From: Rudaea sp. 3F27F6
GTDB taxonomy: Bacteria > Pseudomonadota > Gammaproteobacteria > Xanthomonadales > Rhodanobacteraceae
Direction of reading: 5' to 3'
DNA length: 64,000 bases
Assembly: GCF_005503555.1 (NCBI RefSeq)
Contig: NZ_SCNG01000001.1
Location: forward strand, 1,612,001 to 1,676,000
Shown: positions 18,444 through 28,130 of the stretch, piece by piece
Layout of the letters: each line of letters begins with the position of its first letter
Numbering within the stretch: the stretch's first letter is position 1
Program-made: the position numbers and the translations under genes
The notes under the pieces: generated by a model
What the model saw: the letters and a program-made list of their open reading frames with translations, nothing else
Databases searched by the model: none
Told to the model about the DNA's origin: nothing

Positions 18444-19212
18444 AAAACTCTTGACGTCATTCCCGCGAAAGCGTGAATCCAGTGCCTTGGCTTCTACAAA
18501 AGAAGAGTCGCTGGATTCCCGCTTTCGCGGGAATGACGAGCAGAAAGCGCTCTATCGCCTGCTCGTGTGGACCTCGCCGAGCTACCCCACCGGCGCCTTC
18601 AGCTACAGCCATGGTCTCGAATGGGCGGTCGAGGCGGGCGACATGAACGATGTTGCCAGCTTGATCGACTACATCGAGGCCGTGCTCGCTCGCGGCGGAG
18701 GTTGGATCGATGCGGTGCTGTTCGCGCACGCCTACGAATGCGCGCACGACGCGGCGGCCTTCGACGAAATCGCCGATCTTGCGGCCGCGTTTCGCGGCAG
18801 CGCCGAGACCGCGCTGGAAAGTCATCAGCAAGGCGCGGCGTTTCTTTCCGTCACGCGCAAGGCATGGCCGCATACACTGCTCGACGCTTTCGCCGAACGG
18901 CGCGGCGACCTCCCCGTGGCGCACAGCGTCGCGATGGCGCTTGCCTGTGCTGCGCACGACATTCCGCGCGCAGCCGCGCTCTCCGCTTGGCTGCATTCGA
19001 CCGCTGCAAACCTCGTCTCCGCCGGCGTGCGCTTGATTCCACTCGGCCAAACCGACGGTCAGATCGCGACTGCGCGCCTCGCGCCACGCATTGCCGCGAT
19101 CAGCGCCAACGCCTTCCAAACACCGCTCGACGAACTCGGCACTGCAGCGCCATTGCTCGAACTTTACTCGATCCGCCATGAGACCCAGTACACGAGATTG
19201 TTTAGGAGTTGA
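18433..19212 (+). CDS. ureF: urease accessory protein UreF with repeat-encoded N-terminal extension
   Basis: 259 aa as read from ATG 18433, which overlaps the ureE stop. The UreF fold starts only at about residue 36 with ALYRLLVWTSPSYPTGAFSY and GLEWAVE, and continues with ESHQQGAAF and the C-terminal helices. UreF works in the UreDFG complex as a gate on UreG GTPase. Residues 8-35 or so (SFPRKRESS...SRFRGNDE) are the translation of an inserted palindromic repeat, replacing the usual short N-terminus. There is no ATG between the repeat and the conserved domain, so the extension is probably translated. Confidence 0.9.
   Translation: MGTEKLLTSFPRKRESSALASTKEESLDSRFRGNDEQKALYRLLVWTSPSYPTGAFSYSHGLEWAVEAGDMNDVASLIDYIEAVLARGGGWIDAVLFAHAYECAHDAAAFDEIADLAAAFRGSAETALESHQQGAAFLSVTRKAWPHTLLDAFAERRGDLPVAHSVAMALACAAHDIPRAAALSAWLHSTAANLVSAGVRLIPLGQTDGQIATARLAPRIAAISANAFQTPLDELGTAAPLLELYSIRHETQYTRLFRS
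18455..18538. repeat. palindromic repeat (FPRKRES/SRFRGND type) inside ureF
   Basis: 84-bp inverted repeat. The left arm CGTCATTCCCGCGAAAGCG and the right arm CGCTTTCGCGGGAATGACG are almost perfect complements, separated by about 45 bp. This matches a widespread mobile palindrome whose in-frame reading is FPRKRES...SRFRGND. It is inserted in frame at the 5' end of ureF. No second copy was noticed in the window. Confidence 0.9.
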
Positions 19213-19232
19213 TTGCTCTTAGGAAAATGACA

Positions 19233-19610
19233 ATGACCCACGAGGAAATCGAATATTGGGCTCACGCCTACATCCAAGCCCAAATAGATCCCAAGCGTCT
19301 GCAGGCGGGGTACCCCTTGTGGTGGGCAATTGAGCGATTCATGCCAGTGGTCAGCAAAGTAGACACAGAAGATTGTTGGTTGTGCATCCTCGAAATCCTT
19401 AGGCTGAGTCCATCGGAAGAAGTTTTGGCTGTTTTGGCTGCAGGCCCCCTAGAAGATCTCATTGACGATCATGGCCCAGTCTTCATCGATCGGGTCGAAA
19501 CCGAGTCCCGAAGAAGTCCAGCCTTTCGTCACTTGTTGGGCGGGGTCTGGAAAAGTAGCACCCCCGAGATTTGGGCGCGCGTAGAAAAAGCGCAGGGAGC
19601 GTTGTGGTAA
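19233..19610 (+). CDS. DUF6869-like protein inserted in the urease operon
   Basis: 125 aa. It starts at ATG 19233, 8 bp after AGGA (ATG 19227 is an alternative). The pattern WAHAYIQAQID...PLWWAIERF, LAAGPLEDLIDDHG, RSPAFRHLLGGVWKS and a C-terminal WARV matches the small DUF6869 family of unknown function. Base and codon use are visibly more AT-rich than in the urease genes, suggesting later insertion between ureF and ureG. No catalytic motif is seen. Confidence 0.7.
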   Translation: MTHEEIEYWAHAYIQAQIDPKRLQAGYPLWWAIERFMPVVSKVDTEDCWLCILEILRLSPSEEVLAVLAAGPLEDLIDDHGPVFIDRVETESRRSPAFRHLLGGVWKSSTPEIWARVEKAQGALW

Positions 19611-19651
19611 GAGAATGGCTAAACCTTCAATTTTTTCCAAAAGAAATTTAA

Positions 19652-20305
19652 ATGATCGAGAATTTATCTACTCAATCTGGCCCACTGCGCGTCGGCATCG
19701 GCGGCCCCGTCGGCTCGGGCAAGACTGCGCTGACCGAGCGCTTGTGCAAGTTGCTGCGCGACGCTTACAACGTCGCCGCGATTACCAACGACATCTACAC
19801 GAAAGAGGACGCCGAATTCCTCACACGCGCCGGCGCGCTTGCGCCCGAGCGCATCGCCGGCGTCGAGACCGGCGGCTGCCCGCATACGGCGATCCGCGAG
19901 GACGCGAGCATCAACCTCGCTGCGGTGGCCGCGATGAACAAGAAATTTCCCGGCCTCGAAATCGTCTTTATCGAATCGGGCGGCGACAATCTCGCGGCGA
20001 CGTTCTCGCCCGAACTCGCCGACCTGACGATCTACGTGATCGATGTCTCGGCAGGCGACAAGATTCCGCGCAAGGGCGGCCCCGGCATCACGCGCTCGGA
20101 CTTGCTCGTCATCAACAAGATCGACCTCGCGCCGCTCGTCGGCGCCTCGCTCGAGGTGATGGACCGCGACGCGCGCAAGATGCGCGGCGCGCGCCCGTTC
20201 GTATTCAGCAATCTCAAAGTCCACCACGGCCTCGACGCGATCGCGCGCTTTATCGTCGAGACCGGCGGCCTGCCTTCCCGCCCTCTGCCGGAGCTCGCGC
20301 AATGA
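19652..20305 (+). CDS. ureG: urease accessory GTPase UreG
   Basis: 217 aa SIMIBI-class GTPase that powers nickel insertion into urease. Walker A is [10 protein letters not shown] (about residues 15-24). The CPH-type metal motif is in [13 protein letters not shown], and NKIDLAP is the guanine-specificity motif. UreG dimerises around nickel received from UreE and acts with UreDF. ATG 19652 gives MIENLSTQ before the conserved core. Its stop overlaps the ureJ start. Confidence 0.97.
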   Translation: MIENLSTQSGPLRVGIGGPVGSGKTALTERLCKLLRDAYNVAAITNDIYTKEDAEFLTRAGALAPERIAGVETGGCPHTAIREDASINLAAVAAMNKKFPGLEIVFIESGGDNLAATFSPELADLTIYVIDVSAGDKIPRKGGPGITRSDLLVINKIDLAPLVGASLEVMDRDARKMRGARPFVFSNLKVHHGLDAIARFIVETGGLPSRPLPELAQ

Positions 20306-20895
20306 AAAAAGCCATGTCTTGTGTACTTGCCATCGCCCTTGCCGGCCTCACCGCGAACGTCTACGCGCATCCCGGTCACGGCGTTTCCGGCGGCTTGCTC
20401 GCCGGCTTCGTGCATCCGCTGTCGGGCGCCGATCACCTGCTTGCGATGGTCGCGGTCGGCATCTGGGCCGCGCAGCTCGGCGGCCGCGCCTTGTGGGCCG
20501 TTCCGCTCGCCTTCGTTTCGGTCATGGGACTCGGCGCGGCGGCGGCGATGACGGGGCACGTCGGCATTGCCGCCGGTGCGATCGAATCGGGCGTCGCCGC
20601 CTCGCTGTTCGCGCTCGGTCTGCTGGTGTTCCGCGCGCAGCGCCTGCCCTTACCCGTGGCGATGGCCCTGGTCGGCGCGTTCGCCTGGTTTCACGGCGCG
20701 GCACATGGCGGCGAACTGCCGCTGGCTGCCGATCCGCTGCGCTATGCGCTCGGCTTTCTCAGCGCGACCGCGCTGCTGCACGGCGCAGGCGTCGCGTTCG
20801 GCACATGGGCACAACGGCATGAGCCGTCGCTCGGCCGCGCCGGCGGGGCGATGACGGCGATCGTCGGCGGCAGCCTGTTGATCGTTTCGATCTAG
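20302..20895 (+). CDS. ureJ: HupE/UreJ family protein, probable nickel permease
   Basis: 197 aa. A cleavable signal peptide (ending 'VYAH') leaves the conserved motif HPGHG...[20 protein letters not shown], split here as HPGHGVSGG and [18 protein letters not shown], whose His and Asp bind metal. Five or six membrane segments follow, with FHGAAHGGE in the middle. HupE/UreJ proteins are inner-membrane nickel (or cobalt) transporters tied to hydrogenase or urease. ATG 20302 overlaps the ureG stop, so it is the last gene of the operon. Confidence 0.9.
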   Translation: MKKAMSCVLAIALAGLTANVYAHPGHGVSGGLLAGFVHPLSGADHLLAMVAVGIWAAQLGGRALWAVPLAFVSVMGLGAAAAMTGHVGIAAGAIESGVAASLFALGLLVFRAQRLPLPVAMALVGAFAWFHGAAHGGELPLAADPLRYALGFLSATALLHGAGVAFGTWAQRHEPSLGRAGGAMTAIVGGSLLIVSI

Positions 20896-20898
20896 CGT

Positions 20899-22971
20899 TC
20901 AAGACGGACAGGCCGCGATGCCCGCAGGCACGGTCAGACGGCGCAGCGCAAACGTCTGCACGCCGCCGCCGTTGCGCGCGGTGAGCGTCGCGGTGCCGCT
21001 CGCGCAGCCGAGCTGCATGGTCACGTCGTAGTTGACCGGCTTGGCGATCTTGGTCGCGTCGAAACCGCTGCCGAACTGCGTGCCGCTCGGCTCGGACAGC
21101 GCCGCGCTGTAGCCGCCCTGACCGTCGGTCGTCGCGCTGCCGACCAGCCACGACTGCGTGCCGTCGGTGTTCTGCTGGAAGTACATCACCTGCAGAGTGT
21201 TGGCGTTCGTGCGTTCGAGCAGAAACCCGTTGCCGGTCGTCGCCGGGTCGTACCAGGCGCCGCTGACCTGGGAGAACGTCGTCGCCGACGAGCCGCAGCC
21301 GAGGCCGTCGAGTTCAGCAAGCTTCACGAGTGGCACTTCCATCGAACCCCAGTTGGCCGGGCCGTCCCAACGCATACCGCCGCTGCCGCAATTGTCGAAG
21401 CTCAGCGCGATGCGGCCCCAGTGCTGCGAATTCACCTTGCCCTGCGCGTCGCGCGTCGGCAGCAGCACATCGGCGAATTCGATGCCGTTGCCGACGACGT
21501 CGCCGACGCCGAGCAGCCATGCCTGCCTGCCCGTGCCGCCGGCCGGCGGATAAGTGAAGTAAGTGACCATCGCCTTGGCGCCCGGCAGGATTTCCAGTTC
21601 GATGCCTTCGCCGCTGCGCGCCGGGTCGTACCACATGCCGCTCCAGCGTGCGTCGACGTTCGGCGCGGTCGACGCGGGGCGCGGCGCGACCTGGCTGTCG
21701 AAGCTCGGCGGCACGATGCTCGCATCGACGCGGCACGGCCCGGCGCTGCCGCCCGACACGGCGTTCTGGCAGGCGCCCTGGATGCCGGCAATCGTCGGCT
21801 GCGCGCCGCCGGCGATCCATGCACGCAACGCTTCCCACGCGCCAACGCCTTCGGCCGTGGTGAAACCGCAATGAGTCGGCGTCGCCTCGTTGACGATCGC
21901 GCTGGTGAGCTGCACCGCGGGCAGGTTGGCGCGCAATACCGACTGGTTCGCCGGGATCACGAGCTGGTCCTGGCTGGTCTGCAGCGAGATCACCTTGGTC
22001 GACGGATCGACGCGGCCGCGGAAATCCGAAGCCCAGCGCAGGTACAACTGGGCGAAGCGATCGGCATCGATGCGCGCGATGCCGGCATTGATCGCCGGAT
22101 CGGAATAAACCACGCCGGTCGTCGTGAACGGATTGAGGCCGCCGAGTTTGTCCGGCGCGCGCACCAGATCGGACAGACCGTAGGTCGCGTAGCCCATATC
22201 GGTAAGGAAGAACTTGTCGCTGGTGATGTGAGCGAAGTCCTTCATCTGGTTCAAGCGGCGCACCATCGCGTCGTTCTGCAGCACGGGCGGCAGGTTCACG
22301 CCGGTGCAGACGTTGACCGGCAGCAGGGTTCGCACGAGTTCGGCCTGGTCTTCGAGATCGGAAAGATCGCTCGGAATGTCGCTAAGGTTGTACGCCCAGG
22401 TCAGCGGCGCTTTGCCCTTGGGCAATTGTCCGGCGCTGTTGACGTCCTTGCAGACGACGTCATAGGCGAGGCGCGCGTCGATGCCGAAATCCCAGACCCG
22501 CGAGCCGGCCGCGGGCGGACACAGCGAGAGCACGCCGGGCACGGGCGCGAAGCGCACATCCTCCGCGAGCTTGAGCGAGATCAGGCCACCGAGCGAGCCG
22601 CCCCACGGAATGATCGTGCCGGGCGCGCCGACCTGCTGTTTGAACGCGTCGAGCAACTGCGCGTTGTCGTCGGGCGCATTGAACAGCGCCCACGAGCGCT
22701 GGCTGTAGCTCGTTGCGGCGACGGCATAGCCTTCGCTGAGCTGCAGCGCGGCCAACGGGCCGAGGTCCGGGTTCGGCGCCGGCGGATCGAATGACAGACC
22801 ATGCTGGAACAGCACCAGCGGTCCGCCGGGCTGCCAGCCGTCGGGCACTTGGATCTGGTAGTACGCGCCCGAGGCGGTTTGCCCGCTCAGGGTCTGCACG
22901 GCCGTCGCCGCGTCGACACAAATGAAGAGACCGGCGATCGTTGCGAGTCCCGCTGCGAAATAATGGCGCAT
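20899..22971 (-). CDS. secreted alpha/beta hydrolase with C-terminal WYDP repeats
   Basis: 690 aa. A signal peptide (about 24 residues) precedes an alpha/beta-hydrolase-like domain with FQHGLS (oxyanion region) and the nucleophile elbow GGSLGG (Ser at about 126). The late segment THCGF could supply the catalytic His. The C-terminal 250 residues hold two related units beginning MWYDPARSGEGIELE and AWYDPATTGNGFLLE, each with conserved Trp and Cys. These units resemble the tail of the secreted protease at 127-2940 and are common on exported proteins of Xanthomonadales. Substrate unknown. It is convergent with ureJ with a 3-bp gap. Confidence 0.78.
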   Translation of the reverse strand: MRHYFAAGLATIAGLFICVDAATAVQTLSGQTASGAYYQIQVPDGWQPGGPLVLFQHGLSFDPPAPNPDLGPLAALQLSEGYAVAATSYSQRSWALFNAPDDNAQLLDAFKQQVGAPGTIIPWGGSLGGLISLKLAEDVRFAPVPGVLSLCPPAAGSRVWDFGIDARLAYDVVCKDVNSAGQLPKGKAPLTWAYNLSDIPSDLSDLEDQAELVRTLLPVNVCTGVNLPPVLQNDAMVRRLNQMKDFAHITSDKFFLTDMGYATYGLSDLVRAPDKLGGLNPFTTTGVVYSDPAINAGIARIDADRFAQLYLRWASDFRGRVDPSTKVISLQTSQDQLVIPANQSVLRANLPAVQLTSAIVNEATPTHCGFTTAEGVGAWEALRAWIAGGAQPTIAGIQGACQNAVSGGSAGPCRVDASIVPPSFDSQVAPRPASTAPNVDARWSGMWYDPARSGEGIELEILPGAKAMVTYFTYPPAGGTGRQAWLLGVGDVVGNGIEFADVLLPTRDAQGKVNSQHWGRIALSFDNCGSGGMRWDGPANWGSMEVPLVKLAELDGLGCGSSATTFSQVSGAWYDPATTGNGFLLERTNANTLQVMYFQQNTDGTQSWLVGSATTDGQGGYSAALSEPSGTQFGSGFDATKIAKPVNYDVTMQLGCASGTATLTARNGGGVQTFALRRLTVPAGIAACPS

Positions 22972-23162
22972 AACTTCCGCCCCTCTACCCTGTAGTCCGT
23001 CGCAGAATGATCTGCCTCGCAGTCTGAAACGCGGGTTAATCTTTCGCGTTTACCCGTTCATCGTTGTTAGCATCCGTTTCCGGCACAGCAAACGCGACAG
23101 ATTCCGCTGCGCCAGGTCCGCAAGATCGTCGCGCACAACTGCATCCGATTCGAGGAGGCGAG

Positions 23163-24152
23163 ATGAAGGTATTGGTGACCGGCGGCGGAGGCTTCCTCGG
23201 CGGCGCGATCTGCACGCAACTCGCCTCGGCGGGCCATGCGGTCCGCGCGTTCAACCGCTCGCCGAGTATCACAGCCAACAATATTGAATGGTTCAAGGGC
23301 GACATCGTCGATCGCGATGCGCTGCTCGCGGCCGCCGAAGACGTCGATGCGATCGTGCACAGCGCCGGCAAGGTCGGTGCCTGGGGCGCGCCTGCCGAAT
23401 ACCACGCGATCAACGTGCACGGCACCGAGAACGTGCTCGCCGCCTGCGTGCGCCACGGCATCCGCAAGCTCGTGTTCACGTCGAGTCCGAGCGTCGTCCA
23501 GCGCGGCCGCGACATCGAAGGCGCCGACGAGTCGCTGCCCTACCCCACGCATTTCGCTTCGGTCTATGCGCAGACCAAGGCGCTCGCCGAACAGCGCGTG
23601 CTCGCCGCGAACGGCGCGCAGCTCGCGACCGTCGCGCTGCGGCCGCATTTCATCTGGGGACCGGGCGATCCGAATCTACTGCCGCGCGTGCTCGCACGCG
23701 CCCGCGCGGGACGCCTGCGCCTGATCGGCCAGGTCAACAAGCGCGTCGATATCGTTTATGTCGACGACGCGGCGCGCGCGCACGTCCTTGCACTCGACAA
23801 ACTCGATGTCGGCTCGCCGGTCGCCGGCAAGTGCTACTTCATCAGCCAGGACGATCCGATCACCCACGTTCGTCTGTTCAATGCGTGGCTCGAAGCGGCC
23901 GGACTGCCGAGCGAAACGCGGCGCATTCCGGTATGGCTTGCGCAGTTTCTCGCCGCGACCCTCGAAGACGCGTACCGCGCGGCCGGCGCAAGCAGCGAGC
24001 CGCCGCTGACCCGCTTCATCGTCGAGGAATTCTCCACCGCGCACTGGTTTGATATCGGCGCGGCCAAGCGCGACCTCGGCTACGCACCGCAGGTCGACTT
24101 CGCAGAAGGCATGCGCCGGCTGCGGCGGCACTTGGCCGCGAACCCCGGCTGA
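23163..24152 (+). CDS. NAD(P)-dependent epimerase/3-beta-HSD family reductase, OleD-like
   Basis: 329 aa short-chain dehydrogenase of the extended type. The dinucleotide motif TGGGGFLGGAI (residues 6-16) and active-site YAQTK (Tyr about 134, Lys about 138) are present. RPHFIWGPGD, NKRVDIVYVDDAA and C-terminal EPPLTRFIVEE resemble OleD, which reduces 2-alkyl-3-oxoacids in long-chain olefin synthesis in Stenotrophomonas and Xanthomonas. The oleA, oleB and oleC partners are not in the window, so this role is a guess from similarity. ATG 23163 follows GAGGAGG. Confidence 0.8.
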   Translation: MKVLVTGGGGFLGGAICTQLASAGHAVRAFNRSPSITANNIEWFKGDIVDRDALLAAAEDVDAIVHSAGKVGAWGAPAEYHAINVHGTENVLAACVRHGIRKLVFTSSPSVVQRGRDIEGADESLPYPTHFASVYAQTKALAEQRVLAANGAQLATVALRPHFIWGPGDPNLLPRVLARARAGRLRLIGQVNKRVDIVYVDDAARAHVLALDKLDVGSPVAGKCYFISQDDPITHVRLFNAWLEAAGLPSETRRIPVWLAQFLAATLEDAYRAAGASSEPPLTRFIVEEFSTAHWFDIGAAKRDLGYAPQVDFAEGMRRLRRHLAANPG

Positions 24153-24215
24153 GCGCCGCGAAAAGCCTCGCGGCGCCGGGCTACAATAGCGCTCCGTCCT
24201 TCGATCCGCTTCGCG

Positions 24216-24860
24216 ATGTCCGATCCGCGCACGCCCAATCCGATCCTGCAGCGCCTGGGCGCCGCGCTCGAATTCGCCCTCAATCGCGCACTCGCGCTCG
24301 ACGCCGAGACAGCGCAGCGCATGAGTGCGCTCGAAGGCAAACGCATCGGCGTCGATCTGCGCTGCAGCGGTCTTGCACTGGCGATCTCAGTCACCGACGG
24401 CAAGCTCAAGGTCGGCCCGCACTGGGACAAGGCGAGCGATCTCAGCCTGCGCGCGGCGCCGGCGAGCCTGCTCGCCTTCGCCCTGCGCCGCGGCGACGAC
24501 GACGCGGCACCGCCCGGCAAGGTCGAGATTTCCGGCGACGCCGATCTTGCCCGGCGCATGGAGAAACTGGTCCGCGGTTTTCGCCCCGACATCGAAGAGG
24601 CGTTCGCGCGGACGTTCGGCGACGTTCTCGGCGTACCGCTCGCGCGCACCATGTTGCGCGCCTTCGCCTATACGCGCGAGTCCGCGCAGGCGGCGGCGCA
24701 GGACACGGCCGAATTCCTGCGCGAAGAAAGCCGTGATCTCATCGCCCCCGCGGAGATGGAAACGTTCCTCGACGGCGTCGATGCGCTGCGCGAGCGCGCC
24801 GACCGCCTCGAAGCGCGGGTGAAGCGCCTCGCCGCACAGCGCGGCAAGGACGCCGCATGA
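24216..24860 (+). CDS. ubiJ: ubiquinone biosynthesis accessory factor UbiJ
   Basis: 214 aa. An N-terminal SCP2-like lipid-binding domain ([12 protein letters not shown]...[17 protein letters not shown] in pieces) is followed by helices ending in a Glu/Arg-rich coiled coil ([17 protein letters not shown]). UbiJ binds ubiquinone intermediates and scaffolds the soluble Ubi complex together with UbiK. Immediate overlap with ubiB (ATGA) supports the call; ubiE, often the neighbour, is absent here. Confidence 0.88.
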   Translation: MSDPRTPNPILQRLGAALEFALNRALALDAETAQRMSALEGKRIGVDLRCSGLALAISVTDGKLKVGPHWDKASDLSLRAAPASLLAFALRRGDDDAAPPGKVEISGDADLARRMEKLVRGFRPDIEEAFARTFGDVLGVPLARTMLRAFAYTRESAQAAAQDTAEFLREESRDLIAPAEMETFLDGVDALRERADRLEARVKRLAAQRGKDAA

Positions 24861-26521
24861 CAACGCTCGGCCAACTGCCGCGCCTCGCCGGCATCCTCGC
24901 CACGATCGCCCGCTACCGTCTCGACGAAATCGTCGACGGCTTCCAGCCGCCACGCGCGCTGCGCCTGCTGCGCGTCGTGCTGCCGAAACCGCCGGCCGAG
25001 ATCGCCGGTCTGCCGCGCGGAGCGCGGTTGCGCGCCGCGCTCGTCGATGCGGGCCCGATCTTCGTCAAGTTCGGCCAGATCCTGTCGACGCGCCGCGACC
25101 TGCTGCCAGCCGACGTCGCCGACGAGCTGAGCGTGCTACAGGACAAGGTACCGCCGTTCCCAGGCGAACAGGCGCGCGCCGCGGTCGAGACTGCGCTCGG
25201 CGCACCGGTGGCTTCGGTCTATGCGAACTTTGATACGACGCCGCTCGCCTCGGCGTCGATCGCGCAGGTGCACGCGGCGCGCCTGCTCACTGGCGAAGAA
25301 GTCGTGGTCAAGGTGCTGCGCCCCGGCATCCATGCGCGCATCCGCGCCGACATCGCCCTGTTGCGCGCGCTCGGTGAACTCGCCCAGCGCTGGCATCCGG
25401 CGGCGGACAAAATCCGCCCGCGCGACATCGTCGCCGAGATCGAGAACACGCTGGAAAACGAACTCGACCTGCAACGCGAGGCGGCGAACGGCTCGCTGCT
25501 GCGGCGCAATTTTTCCGCGGGCGACGACGTCTACGTGCCGAAGGTGTACTGGGATCAGACCAAGGAATCGATGCTGACGCTGGAGCGCGTGCACGGCATC
25601 GCCGTCGACGACCTCGCCGCGCTCGACCACGCCGGCATCGATCGCATCGCACTCGCCGAAAAGGGCGTGCGCCTGTTCTACACCCAGGTGTTCCGCGACA
25701 ATTTTTTCCATGCCGACGCGCACCCGGGCAATATCTGGGTCGATCCGGCGCGACGCGAGAATCCGCGCTTCATCGCGCTCGACTTCGGCATCGTCGGCTC
25801 GCTGCCCGATGAAGATCAGTTCTGGCTCGCCGAGAACTTCATGGCGCTGTTCGACCGCGACTACCGGCGCATAGCCGAGCTGCACATCGCCGCCGGCTGG
25901 ATTCCGAAGACCGCGCGCATCGACGAACTCGAAGCCGCGGTGCGCACGGTGTGCGAGCCGTACTTCACCCGGCCGCTCTCGCAGATCTCGCTCGGCGACG
26001 TCGTGGCGAAGTTGTTTTCCGTCGCGCGCCGCTACCAGCTCACCGTGCAGCCGCAGCTGATCCTGCTGCAGAAGACCTTGCTCAATATCGAAGGCGTCGG
26101 TCGCCTGCTGCATCCGCAGATCGACATCTGGGCGGTCGCGCGGCCCGTGCTCGCCGAAATCCTGCGCAAGCGCTACGGCGTGCGCCACGCGCTCAAGCAG
26201 GTGCGCAAGCGCCTGCCCGAATGGCTGGCGGTCGCGCCGCAACTGCCCGAACTCGTTCACGCCAGCCTGCAGCGCGCCGCGAACGGCGAACTCGACCGCG
26301 ACAGCCAGCTCGCCCTACGCGAGCAGACCGAGCGTCTTGCGCGCGCGCAGCGGCACCAGCTCGCCGTGCTACCGCTCGCCGCGGCCTCGCTGATCTGCGC
26401 CGCCCTGCTCTACGCCTTCGATGCGCACGGTGCGCAATGGGCGCACGTGCCCGTCTCGGCGTGGCTTGCGCTCGCAGTCAGTGCCGCCGCGTTCTTCGTC
26501 GCCTGGCGGCGCGCGCGTTGA
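24857..26521 (+). CDS. ubiB: UbiB, ABC1/COQ8-type atypical kinase-like ATPase
   Basis: 554 aa inner-membrane protein required for ubiquinone biosynthesis. The family-specific KxGQ motif appears as [16 protein letters not shown], with the Ala-rich loop ASASIAQVH, the catalytic [11 protein letters not shown] and [14 protein letters not shown] (metal-binding DFG). Two C-terminal transmembrane helices anchor it (from about residue 500). It likely uses ATP to extract or present polyprenyl intermediates. Start and length are standard; it overlaps ubiJ by 4 bp. Confidence 0.96.
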   Translation: MTTLGQLPRLAGILATIARYRLDEIVDGFQPPRALRLLRVVLPKPPAEIAGLPRGARLRAALVDAGPIFVKFGQILSTRRDLLPADVADELSVLQDKVPPFPGEQARAAVETALGAPVASVYANFDTTPLASASIAQVHAARLLTGEEVVVKVLRPGIHARIRADIALLRALGELAQRWHPAADKIRPRDIVAEIENTLENELDLQREAANGSLLRRNFSAGDDVYVPKVYWDQTKESMLTLERVHGIAVDDLAALDHAGIDRIALAEKGVRLFYTQVFRDNFFHADAHPGNIWVDPARRENPRFIALDFGIVGSLPDEDQFWLAENFMALFDRDYRRIAELHIAAGWIPKTARIDELEAAVRTVCEPYFTRPLSQISLGDVVAKLFSVARRYQLTVQPQLILLQKTLLNIEGVGRLLHPQIDIWAVARPVLAEILRKRYGVRHALKQVRKRLPEWLAVAPQLPELVHASLQRAANGELDRDSQLALREQTERLARAQRHQLAVLPLAAASLICAALLYAFDAHGAQWAHVPVSAWLALAVSAAAFFVAWRRAR

Positions 26522-27228
26522 CCGCACCGATCGAAATCATTTTCGAGGATGCCGACCTGCTCGCCGCGAACAAACCGGCGGGCCTGCTCGTTCATCGCAG
26601 CAAAATCGCGATCGACGAGAACGATTTCCTCCTCGAACGCCTGAAGGCGCAGGCCGGCACGAATCTGTTCCTCGCTCATCGGCTCGACCGCGCGACGTCC
26701 GGCGTGCTCTTGCTGGCCAAGTCGCGCGAAGTCGCCGGCGAGCTCGGTCGCCTGTTCATGGCGCGCGAGGTGACTAAAAAATATCTCGCCGTCGTGCGCG
26801 GCTGGCCGGCGGCCGAAGGCGTGATCGACTATCCACTGCCCGGCGTGCGCGAACGCGGCCCGCGCAAACCCGCGATGACGCGCTGGCGCACGCTCGCGAC
26901 CACGACCGTGCCGATCGAGATGGGACGATATCCCGAGCAGCGTTACGCGCTCGTCGAAGCCGCGCCCGAAACCGGGCGCTACCGGCAAATCCGCAAGCAC
27001 TTCCACCACGTCTCGCATCACATCGTCGGCGACACCAGCCACGGCCGCGGCGATCACAACCGCCTCTGGCGCATCCACTTCAGCATGCACCGCATGCTGC
27101 TGCATGCGTGGCGCTTGGAGTTTGCACATCCGCTGTCGGGAATATCGCTGACGCTCACCGCTGCGCCCGACGAAATCTGGCAGCGCGTGCTCGAACGCTT
27201 CGCATGGCTCGGCGCCGTCGAAACTTGA
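26518..27228 (+). CDS. truC: RluA-family pseudouridine synthase, TruC-like
   Basis: 236 aa. The catalytic motif [16 protein letters not shown] contains the invariant Asp of HRLDRx[14 protein letters not shown] is the N-terminal family motif and [30 protein letters not shown] the C-terminal ones typical of TruC, which makes pseudouridine 65 in tRNA-Ile and tRNA-Asp. The best start is TTG 26518 overlapping the ubiB stop; no suitable ATG exists near the conserved N-terminus. The unusual start implies coupling to ubiB translation. Confidence 0.88.
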   Translation: MTAPIEIIFEDADLLAANKPAGLLVHRSKIAIDENDFLLERLKAQAGTNLFLAHRLDRATSGVLLLAKSREVAGELGRLFMAREVTKKYLAVVRGWPAAEGVIDYPLPGVRERGPRKPAMTRWRTLATTTVPIEMGRYPEQRYALVEAAPETGRYRQIRKHFHHVSHHIVGDTSHGRGDHNRLWRIHFSMHRMLLHAWRLEFAHPLSGISLTLTAAPDEIWQRVLERFAWLGAVET

Positions 27229-27250
27229 AGCGCATTGCGCGAACGTAGCG

Positions 27251-27280
27251 ATTTCCGCGGTTCTCACGAGCCGCGGAAAT
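27251..27280. terminator. hairpin between convergent truC and the DUF2277 gene
   Basis: Perfect 10-bp arms ATTTCCGCGG and CCGCGGAAAT with a 10-nt loop. There is no T run on either side, so it may act as a weak bidirectional terminator. Confidence 0.5.
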
Positions 27281-27293
27281 AATGAGCGGCGCT

Positions 27294-27569
27294 TCAGCGC
27301 GGCAGCGCGAACCGCAGCTTGTTGCGCTCTCGGGCGCGCTCCGCTTCGGTCTCGCGATTGCGCGGATCGGCCGTGGTCACGAGCGAATCGACCAGAGCGC
27401 GCGCGATCGCGGTGACGTCCTCGACCGCACGATCGAAGACGGCCTGGTTGGCCTTGGACGGCGCGTTGAAGCCGCTGAGCTTGCGCACGAACTGCAGCGC
27501 TGCGTCGTGCACTTCGGCGTCGGTCGCCGGCGGGTCGAAATTGAACAGCGTCTTGATGTTCCGGCACAT
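27294..27569 (-). CDS. DUF2277 family protein
   Basis: 91 aa. MCRNIKTLFNFDPPAT at the N-terminus and QFVRKLSGFNAPSKANQAVFDRAV in the middle (here QFVRKLSGFNAPSKAN) are the family signature. It is a small cytosolic protein of unknown function that is widespread in bacteria. The ATG at 27569 is fixed by the conserved MCRNIK start. It is divergent from yajQ with a 66-bp shared promoter region. Confidence 0.9.
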   Translation of the reverse strand: MCRNIKTLFNFDPPATDAEVHDAALQFVRKLSGFNAPSKANQAVFDRAVEDVTAIARALVDSLVTTADPRNRETEAERARERNKLRFALPR

Positions 27570-27635
27570 GGCACACCTTTTTCGCGGACGTTTCGTGCTT
27601 GCTAGAATGCCAGAAACCCCGGACCGCACAGAACC

Positions 27636-28118
27636 ATGCCTTCGTTCGATATCGTTTCCAAACTCGACCTGCACGAATTGACCAACGCGGTCGACCAGGC
27701 CAATCGCGAACTCGCCAACCGCTTCGACTTCAAGGGCAGCGGTGCGGTCTACGAGCGCGAGGACACGGTCGTCACGATGAAGGCGCAGGCCGAATTCCAG
27801 TTGAAGCAGATGCTCGACATTCTCAAGCAGCGCCTCACGAGCCGGCAGATCGATATCCGCTGCATGGAGATCGACGATCCGGAGACGAATCTCGCAAGCT
27901 CCAAGCAGAAGGTGACGCTCAAGCAAGGCATCGATCAGCCGCTGGCGAAGGAGATCATCAAAAAGATCAAAGACGCCAAGGTCAAAGTCGAAGCGCAGAT
28001 CCAGGGCGACAAATTGCGCGTCAGCGGCAAGAAGCGCGACGATCTGCAGATGGCGATCGCACTCGTGCGCGCGGCCGATCTGAAGATGCCGCTGCAGTAC
28101 GAGAACTTCCGCGATTAA
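27636..28118 (+). CDS. yajQ: YajQ family nucleotide-binding protein
   Basis: 160 aa, full length. MPSFDIVSKLDLHELTNAVD, NRFDFKGSGA and the C-terminal LQYENFRD are diagnostic of the UPF0234/YajQ family. In Xanthomonas a YajQ homologue binds cyclic di-GMP and partners a LysR regulator; this is family knowledge, not visible here. It is cytosolic and transcribed alone. Confidence 0.95.
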   Translation: MPSFDIVSKLDLHELTNAVDQANRELANRFDFKGSGAVYEREDTVVTMKAQAEFQLKQMLDILKQRLTSRQIDIRCMEIDDPETNLASSKQKVTLKQGIDQPLAKEIIKKIKDAKVKVEAQIQGDKLRVSGKKRDDLQMAIALVRAADLKMPLQYENFRD

Positions 28119-28130
28119 GAGCTAAGAGAA

